Positions 59,110 through 64,000 of a stretch of 64,000 bases of DNA are shown here, in pieces. The notes under the pieces are model-generated. The model saw nothing but the letters and a program-made list of their open reading frames with translations, was not told the origin of the DNA and searched no databases. The DNA is taken from positions 1 through 64,000 of the forward strand of contig NZ_JAUFPK010000006.1 of assembly GCF_030409225.1 (NCBI RefSeq). Direction: 5' to 3'. A program made the translations under genes and the position numbers. Positions within the stretch are counted from its first letter, which is position 1, and the number at the start of each line of letters is the position of its first letter. Source of the stretch: Aquisalimonas lutea. GTDB lineage: Bacteria > Pseudomonadota > Gammaproteobacteria > Nitrococcales > Aquisalimonadaceae.

Positions 59110-59913
59110 ATGCATGCGTTCGAGTACCACCGCCCGAAGACCCTGGACGAGGCCGCCGCCGTGCTGGCGCGGGCCGAGGATGCCAGCCCCGTGGCCGGCG
59201 GCCAGACCCTGCTGCAGACGCTGCGCCAGCGCCTGGCGGAGCCCAGCGACCTGGTGGATCTGCGGGGCATCCCCGATCTGTACGGCATCACCCGGGAGGG
59301 GGACAGCCTCCGCATCGGCGCCATGGTCCGGCACAACGAGGTCGCCCGCTCCCGCGAGGTGGAGCAGGCCATTCCGGCGCTGGCCGGTCTCGCCGGCGGC
59401 ATCGGCGATGCCCAGGTGCGCAACATGGGCACCCTGGGCGGCTCCATCGCCAACAACGATCCCGCGGCGGATTATCCCGCCGGCCTGCTGGGGCTGGGGG
59501 CCACGGTGCACACCAGCCAGCGTACGATCCCCGCCGACGAGTTCTTCGTGGACATGTTCGAGACCGCCCTGGAGCCGGGCGAGATCGTGCGCTCCGTGGA
59601 CTTCCCGATCCCGCAGCGGGCCAGCTACATCAAGTTCGCCCAGCCGGCGTCCCGCTTCGCCCTGGTGGGTGTCATGGTCAGCCAGGGCGCCGGCGGGGTG
59701 CGCGTGGCCGTGACCGGTGCGGGGCCGGCGGTGTTCCGGGTGCCCGACATGGAGCAGGCCCTGGCCCTGGATTTCTCGGCGGATGCCATACGCGATATCC
59801 GCGTGCCGGCGGATGAGCTCAACGACGACATCCATGGCACGCCGGAGTATCGCGCCCATCTGGTGACGGTACTCGCCCGCCGCGCGGTGGAGGCCGCCCT
59901 GAATGCCGGCTGA
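59110..59913 (+). CDS. coxM: Molybdenum hydroxylase FAD subunit (CoxM-like)
   Basis: 267 residues. FAD-binding segments DASPVAGGQTLLQTLRQRLA, AGGIGDAQVRNMGTLGGSIA NNDPAADYPA are the CoxM/CutM hallmarks. Completes the L-M-S heterotrimer. Follows coxL by 15 bases. Confidence 0.93.
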   Translation: MHAFEYHRPKTLDEAAAVLARAEDASPVAGGQTLLQTLRQRLAEPSDLVDLRGIPDLYGITREGDSLRIGAMVRHNEVARSREVEQAIPALAGLAGGIGDAQVRNMGTLGGSIANNDPAADYPAGLLGLGATVHTSQRTIPADEFFVDMFETALEPGEIVRSVDFPIPQRASYIKFAQPASRFALVGVMVSQGAGGVRVAVTGAGPAVFRVPDMEQALALDFSADAIRDIRVPADELNDDIHGTPEYRAHLVTVLARRAVEAALNAG

Positions 59914-59973
59914 CGCTTGGGTGACTGCCTGTCCGGGCCGCGCCGCCGGCGCGGCCCGCCGTACCGGGGACTC

Positions 59974-60915
59974 ATGAGCGCGAACGCGACCCATCCCACG
60001 CCGCTGCCCGCTTCCATCGACGCCACCGTGGACCTCCTGGCCCGGGGCGACTACGTGGCCAGCCGCCGGCTGGCCACGGCGGTCTACCTGAGCGTCCGGA
60101 TGGGCCGCCCGCTGTTCCTGGAAGGGGCTGCCGGCGTCGGCAAGACCGAGATCGCCAAGGTGCTCGCCGGGGCGCTGGACCGGTCGCTGATCCGGCTGCA
60201 GTGCTACGAGGGGCTGGATATTGCCTCGGCGGTCTACGAGTGGAACTACCAGCGTCAGATGGTGGAGATCCGGCTGGCCGAGGCCGAGGGGCAGGTGGAT
60301 CGGGACAGCCTCGCCCGGGATGTCTTCGACCGCCGCTTTCTCACGCGGCGGCCGCTGCTCCAGGCGCTGGAGCCGCACCCGGAGGGGCCGCCGGTGCTCC
60401 TCATCGACGAGCTGGACCGGACCGACGAGCCGTTCGAGGCCTACCTCCTGGAGGTGCTGTCGGATTACCAGGTGACCATTCCCGAGCTCGGAACCATCGC
60501 CGCCCCGGAGCCGCCCCTGGTGGTCATCACCTCCAATCGTACCCGCGAGATCCACGACGCGGTGAAGCGGCGCTGCCTCTACCACTGGGTGGACTACCCG
60601 GACGCCGAGCGCGAGCTGGCCATCCTGCGCATCAAGGCGCCGCGGGCCCCGGAGGCGCTCACCCGCCAGGTCACGGCCTTCGTCCAGGAGCTGCGGGGCA
60701 TGGACCTGTTCAAGGTGCCGGGGATCGCCGAGACCATCGACTGGACCAACGCCCTGGTCCAGCTCGATCAGATGTCCCTGGATCCGGCGGTGGTCAACGA
60801 CACCCTCGGCGCCCTGCTCAAGTACCAGGACGACATCGCCCGGCTGGAGTACGGCGAGGTCAACGAGATCCTGCGCCGCATCAACGCCGAGATCGCCGGG
60901 GGACGCCATGACTGA
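59974..60915 (+). CDS. coxD: MoxR-type AAA+ ATPase (CoxD-like)
   Basis: 313 residues. Walker A LFLEGAAGVGKTEIAKVLAG, Walker B PVLLIDELDRTDEPFEAYLL, sensor VVITSNRTREIHDAVKRRCL YHWVDYP. CoxD helps build the Cu-S-Mo centre in form I CODH; its role with form II enzymes is less clear. Overlaps coxE by 8 bases. Confidence 0.92.
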   Translation: MSANATHPTPLPASIDATVDLLARGDYVASRRLATAVYLSVRMGRPLFLEGAAGVGKTEIAKVLAGALDRSLIRLQCYEGLDIASAVYEWNYQRQMVEIRLAEAEGQVDRDSLARDVFDRRFLTRRPLLQALEPHPEGPPVLLIDELDRTDEPFEAYLLEVLSDYQVTIPELGTIAAPEPPLVVITSNRTREIHDAVKRRCLYHWVDYPDAERELAILRIKAPRAPEALTRQVTAFVQELRGMDLFKVPGIAETIDWTNALVQLDQMSLDPAVVNDTLGALLKYQDDIARLEYGEVNEILRRINAEIAGGRHD

Positions 60916-62122
60916 GCTGCCCCTGCCGGCCGGGGGCGGCCGGCTGGCGGAGAACGTCATGCACTTCGCCCGCGTGCTGCGCGCCGCCGGCATCCCCGTG
61001 GGGCCGGACAAGGTCCTGGACGCGGTGGCGGCGCTGCAGGTGGCCGGCGTGCAGCGGCGGGACGATGTCTACTGGACCCTCAACGCCGTGTTTCTCGATC
61101 GTCACGATCAGCAGCACCTGTTCGATCAGGCCTTCCACGTGTTCTGGCGCGACCCGCGCCTGCTGGACCAGGTCATGCAGCTGATGCTGCCGTCGGTCCA
61201 GGGTGGCACGGCGTCCGGCGAGGATGCCGTGAGCCAGCGCCTGGCCGAGGCGCTGGCCGCCGAGCAGCCGAGCGCGAGCGAGCGTCAGCCTCCGGAGGAC
61301 GAGGAGGTCGAGGTCCGGGGGACACTGACGTATTCCGCGGAAGAGCGTCTGCAGACCATGGATTTCGCCAGCATGTCCGCGGCCGAGCTGGCCCGGGCGC
61401 GCGAGGCCATCGCCCGGCTGCACCTCCCCGTGCGGCCCGTCACGACCCGGCGGTACACGGCCAGCAGCCGCGGGCGGCGCCTCGACCCGCGGGCGAGCAT
61501 GCGTGCGAGCATGCGCTCCGGCGGCGCGGTCATCGCGCTGCGGCGATCGGAGGCGGTGCGACGGCATCCGCCCCTGGTGGTCCTGTGCGACATCTCCGGG
61601 TCCATGAGCCAGTACTCCCGCATGCTCCTGCACTTCCTGCACACGCTGACCAACGACCGGGACCGGGTGCATACGTTCCTGTTCGGGACCCGCCTGACCA
61701 ACGTCACGCGGTATCTGCGTGGCAACGACGTGGACCGCGCCCTGGAGAAGACCGGTGCCGCGGTGGCGGACTGGGCGGGCGGCACGCGGATCGGCGAGTG
61801 CCTGCGCGCCTTCAACCGGGACTGGTCCCGCCGCGTGCTCGGCCAGGGTGCCACCGTGTTGCTGGTCACCGACGGCCTGGACCGCGAGGCCGGCAGCGGT
61901 GTCGCCGCGGAGATGGACCGCCTGCAGCGCTCGGCGCGCCGGCTCATCTGGCTCAATCCCCTGCTGCGCTACCACGGCTTCGAGGCGCGCCCGGCGGGCA
62001 TCCGCGCCATGCTGCCGTACGTGGACGAGTTCCGGCCGGTCCACAACCTGCGCAGCCTGCGGGAGCTGGCGGACGCCCTCAGCGACGGCCCGCCGGCCCG
62101 CGGACGGGCGGCCAGCGCATGA
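60908..62122 (+). CDS. coxE: von Willebrand factor A protein (CoxE-like)
   Basis: 404 residues. The C-terminal vWA domain has the MIDAS motif LVVLCDISGSMSQYSRMLL and later VLLVTDGLDRE. CoxE pairs with the MoxR ATPase CoxD in metal-site maturation. The stop overlaps the next gene (ATGA). Confidence 0.92.
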   Translation: MTELPLPAGGGRLAENVMHFARVLRAAGIPVGPDKVLDAVAALQVAGVQRRDDVYWTLNAVFLDRHDQQHLFDQAFHVFWRDPRLLDQVMQLMLPSVQGGTASGEDAVSQRLAEALAAEQPSASERQPPEDEEVEVRGTLTYSAEERLQTMDFASMSAAELARAREAIARLHLPVRPVTTRRYTASSRGRRLDPRASMRASMRSGGAVIALRRSEAVRRHPPLVVLCDISGSMSQYSRMLLHFLHTLTNDRDRVHTFLFGTRLTNVTRYLRGNDVDRALEKTGAAVADWAGGTRIGECLRAFNRDWSRRVLGQGATVLLVTDGLDREAGSGVAAEMDRLQRSARRLIWLNPLLRYHGFEARPAGIRAMLPYVDEFRPVHNLRSLRELADALSDGPPARGRAASA

Positions 62123-62721
62123 TTGCGGGCATTCTCCTCGCTGCAGGGGCCGGATCGCGCTTCGGCGGCGCCAAGCTGCTGGCGGAGCTGGGGGACGGCC
62201 GTGTCCTGGCGCAGGCGTCCGCAGAGCCGCTGGTGGCCGCCGCGGACGAGGTGGTCGCAGTGGTGCGCCCGGGAGACGCGCGCCTGGAGGCCATCCTCGC
62301 GGCGTCGGGCTGCCGGATCGTGCACTGCAAGCATGCGGCCGACGGCATGGGGTCGAGCCTGGCGTGCGGGGTGCGGGCGGCCGCGGATGCGCAGGGCTGG
62401 GTCGTGGGCCTGGCGGACATGCCCGGCATCGGCACGGCGACGGTCGCCCGGGTGGTGGCCGCGCTGCGGCGGGGGGCGGATCTCGTCGCCCCGGCCTGCC
62501 GGGGGCGTCGCGGCCATCCGGTGGGGTTCGCCCGCCGCTACGGTGCCGAGCTCGCGGTGCTGGCGGGAGACACCGGCGCACGAGGGATTCTTCAACAGTA
62601 CGCTGCCCGGATGGAGCTGCTGGACACCGACGACGCGGGCGTGCTCGCGGACGTGGACACCCCCGGCGACCTGGAGGCGCTGGCGCAGGCGATCTCCCGC
62701 GAACCCGGCGGCGAGAATTGA
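62119..62721 (+). CDS. mocA: MocA-like molybdenum cofactor cytidylyltransferase
   Basis: 200 residues. GT-A nucleotidyltransferase pattern: AGILLAAGAGSRFGGAKLLA, HAADGMGSSLACGVRAA, VVGLADMPGIGTATVARVVA, RGRRGHPVGFARRYGAELAV. Makes the cytosine-dinucleotide form of Mo cofactor used by CoxL-type subunits; translational coupling to coxE supports this. Confidence 0.9.
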   Translation: MIAGILLAAGAGSRFGGAKLLAELGDGRVLAQASAEPLVAAADEVVAVVRPGDARLEAILAASGCRIVHCKHAADGMGSSLACGVRAAADAQGWVVGLADMPGIGTATVARVVAALRRGADLVAPACRGRRGHPVGFARRYGAELAVLAGDTGARGILQQYAARMELLDTDDAGVLADVDTPGDLEALAQAISREPGGEN

Positions 62722-62747
62722 CGGCGCCTGTGCCCGCTGCGTATCAT
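62718..62747 (+). promoter_or_regulatory. Promoter of the tRNA cluster
   Basis: TTGACG (62718-62723, overlapping the mocA stop), 18-bp spacer, TATCAT (62742-62747). About 45 bases before tRNA-Pro. Confidence 0.6.
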
Positions 62748-62797
62748 TCTCCGGTCCGTAACCGGGTGGCCGTTCACGGCTCGCTAGCGGCGGCTGA

Positions 62798-62874
62798 CGG
62801 GGTGTGGCGCAGCCTGGTAGCGCGCCTGCTTTGGGAGCAGGAAGTCGGGGGTTCAAATCCCTCCACCCCGACCA
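62798..62874 (+). tRNA. tRNA-Pro (anticodon TGG)
   Basis: 77 nt, CGGGGTGTGGCGCAGCCTGG start, anticodon loop TTTGGGA, T arm GGTTCAAATCC, encoded CCA. Confidence 0.98.
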
Positions 62875-62907
62875 ACACCAGGCGGCAGGTCGTCGGGTGC
62901 GGCGGAA

Positions 62908-62984
62908 GCGCCCGTAGCTCAACCGGATAGAGCATCGGCCTTCTAAGCCGAGGGTTGCAGGTTCAAGTCCTGCCGGGCGCGCCA
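62908..62984 (+). tRNA. tRNA-Arg (anticodon TCT)
   Basis: 77 nt, GCGCCCGTAGCTCAACCGG start, anticodon loop CTTCTAA, T arm GGTTCAAGTCC, encoded CCA. Confidence 0.97.
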
Positions 62985-63019
62985 GTCAGGGCCCGCCGGG
63001 GGTTCGGGCGAAAGACAGT

Positions 63020-63096
63020 GGTGGACGTAGCTCAGTTGGTAGAGCCCTGGATTGTGATTCCAGTTGTCGTGGGTTCGAGTCCCATCGTCCACCCCA
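63020..63096 (+). tRNA. tRNA-His (anticodon GTG)
   Basis: 77 nt including the encoded G at position -1. GGTGGACGTAGCTCAGTTGG start, anticodon loop TTGTGAT, encoded CCA. Confidence 0.97.
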
Positions 63097-63159
63097 CCAG
63101 ATCGTGAGTCGAGCCGTGGCGCTGCTGCACGCGCGCCACCGGCATCGAGCAGTGACCAA

Positions 63160-63235
<76 letters not shown>

Positions 63236-63329
63236 TACAGTCCGACCGATCCGCGCCCGCCTGCGGCAGGGCCGGCGCGGATCCGGCCACTCCTCGCCGT
63301 GGTTCTGTTGCGGATGCGGGCGGCTTTTC

Positions 63330-63359
63330 TTGCGTTTTACACTCCGGGAGTTCGATAAT
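63330..63359 (+). promoter_or_regulatory. Possible promoter of tRNA-Leu(TAG)
   Basis: TTGCGT (63330-63335), 18-bp spacer, GATAAT (63354-63359), about 75 bases before the tRNA. Confidence 0.45.
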
Positions 63360-63434
63360 CTGCGCCCTTGATGATCAGGGAGTCGGGCGCGTGGTGGTGC
63401 CGCGGTGCTCCCGCCGGCGTGGTGTGCATTCCCT

Positions 63435-63519
63435 GCGAGTGTGGCGGAATTGGTAGACGCGACGGCTTTAGGTGCCGTTGGGGTAACCCGTGCAGGTTCA
63501 AGTCCTGCCACTCGCACCA
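63435..63519 (+). tRNA. tRNA-Leu (anticodon TAG)
   Basis: 85 nt, GCGAGTGTGGCGGAATTGG start, anticodon loop CTTTAGG, long variable arm, encoded CCA. Directly before tig, as in many gammaproteobacteria. Confidence 0.97.
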
Positions 63520-63614
63520 GATGACAGGCGCCCCGTTGACGCGGGGCGCCACGACCCGGCCGTCGACGCCGGGACCGTTCGAACGTACAGCCTTGTGCAA
63601 CTGAGGTGGCATTG

Positions 63615-64000
63615 ATGCAGGTAACAGTGGAAACGGCCGAAGGCCTGGAGCGCAAGATCCGAGTCCAGGTGCCGGCGGCGCGGGTGGACGATGAGGTCCA
63701 GAAACGCCTCAAGCAGATGGCCGGCAACATTCGGCTCGATGGTTTCCGGCCTGGCAAGGTGCCCATGAAGGTCGTCGAGCAGCGCTACGGCGGTCAGGTG
63801 CGCCAGGAAGTCCTCAACGAGGTGGTGCAGCAGTCGTACGGCGAGGCGCTGCAGCAGGAAGAGCTGCAGCCCGCCGGTGCGCCCAGCCTCAACCTGGTTC
63901 AGGGCATGAGCGAGGGCGATGTCGAGTTCGAGGCGAGCTTCGAGGTCATGCCGGAGTTCCAGGTCGCCGAGGTGACCGGCATGAAGCTGGAGCGCCCGAC
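63615..64000 (+). CDS. tig: Trigger factor, N-terminal part (3' cut by window)
   Basis: Ribosome-bound chaperone/prolyl isomerase. The visible 128 residues start MQVTVETAEGLERKIRVQVP and contain the ribosome-binding signature LDGFRPGKVPMKVVEQRYG. The PPIase and C-terminal domains lie beyond the window. Confidence 0.97.
   Translation, partial: MQVTVETAEGLERKIRVQVPAARVDDEVQKRLKQMAGNIRLDGFRPGKVPMKVVEQRYGGQVRQEVLNEVVQQSYGEALQQEELQPAGAPSLNLVQGMSEGDVEFEASFEVMPEFQVAEVTGMKLERP

Overview
The window is high-GC gammaproteobacterial chromosome. Gene order and protein sequence point to an Ectothiorhodospiraceae-like lineage (Alkalilimnicola, Halorhodospira and Aquisalimonas relatives). The clues are hfq-hflX-hflK-hflC-DUF2065-hisZ-purA, rnr-rlmB-rpsF-priB-rpsR-DUF2232-rplI-dnaB-alr-radA, and a tRNA cluster just before tig. 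The family assignment is inference; membership of the Gammaproteobacteria is firm.

There are two halves. Positions 1 to about 22,700 are an accessory region of mixed base composition packed with mobile DNA. In order it holds: the tail of a LysR regulator; a complete mercury-resistance locus (merR divergent from merT-merP-merF-merA-merC, with a textbook MerR operator); a frameshifted small gene and an integrase remnant; an IS30-family element; duplicated small genes; a minus-strand operon of two tiny membrane peptides, a coiled-coil protein and a DEDDh exonuclease; a 3.8-kb ISL3-family transposon carrying lysR-azlC-azlD as cargo; a candidate non-coding transcript; an IS5-family element split by an IS256-family element; a tiny membrane peptide, a HTH regulator, an unknown protein and a tyrosine recombinase; and a second 3.8-kb transposon-like unit (24-bp terminal inverted repeats, 9-bp target duplication) holding a large secreted protein and transposase debris. 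The region ends at a tRNA-Glu(CTC) gene.

If the ISL3 and IS5/IS256 insertions are removed, the exonuclease operon (leftward) and the HTH operon (rightward) become one divergent module of about 3.2 kb. It is bounded by a 16-bp inverted repeat and has three small membrane peptides ending in TQ or TQY. This is the best candidate here for an undescribed system; its function is unknown.

Positions 22,713 to 64,000 are core genome, almost entirely coding on the plus strand. Contents are RNA polyadenylation (pcnB), folate and pantothenate synthesis (folK, panB, panC), a deoxynucleoside kinase, a HemD-like protein, queG, nnrD/E, tsaE, an amidase, mutL, miaA, hfq, hflX/K/C, hisZ, purA, rnr, rlmB, the rpsF-rpsR-rplI ribosomal set, dnaB, alr, radA, a PilZ protein and folD. 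Next comes an aerobic CO-dehydrogenase-like molybdenum hydroxylase cluster (xdhC and a SufU-like scaffold on the minus strand; coxG, coxS, coxL, coxM, coxD, coxE and a MocA-like cytidylyltransferase on the plus strand) whose large subunit has the form II motif. The window closes with tRNA-Pro, Arg, His, Lys and Leu genes and the start of tig. An unusual 208-bp hairpin element with GGGA loops and a triple-hairpin leader precede rpsF.
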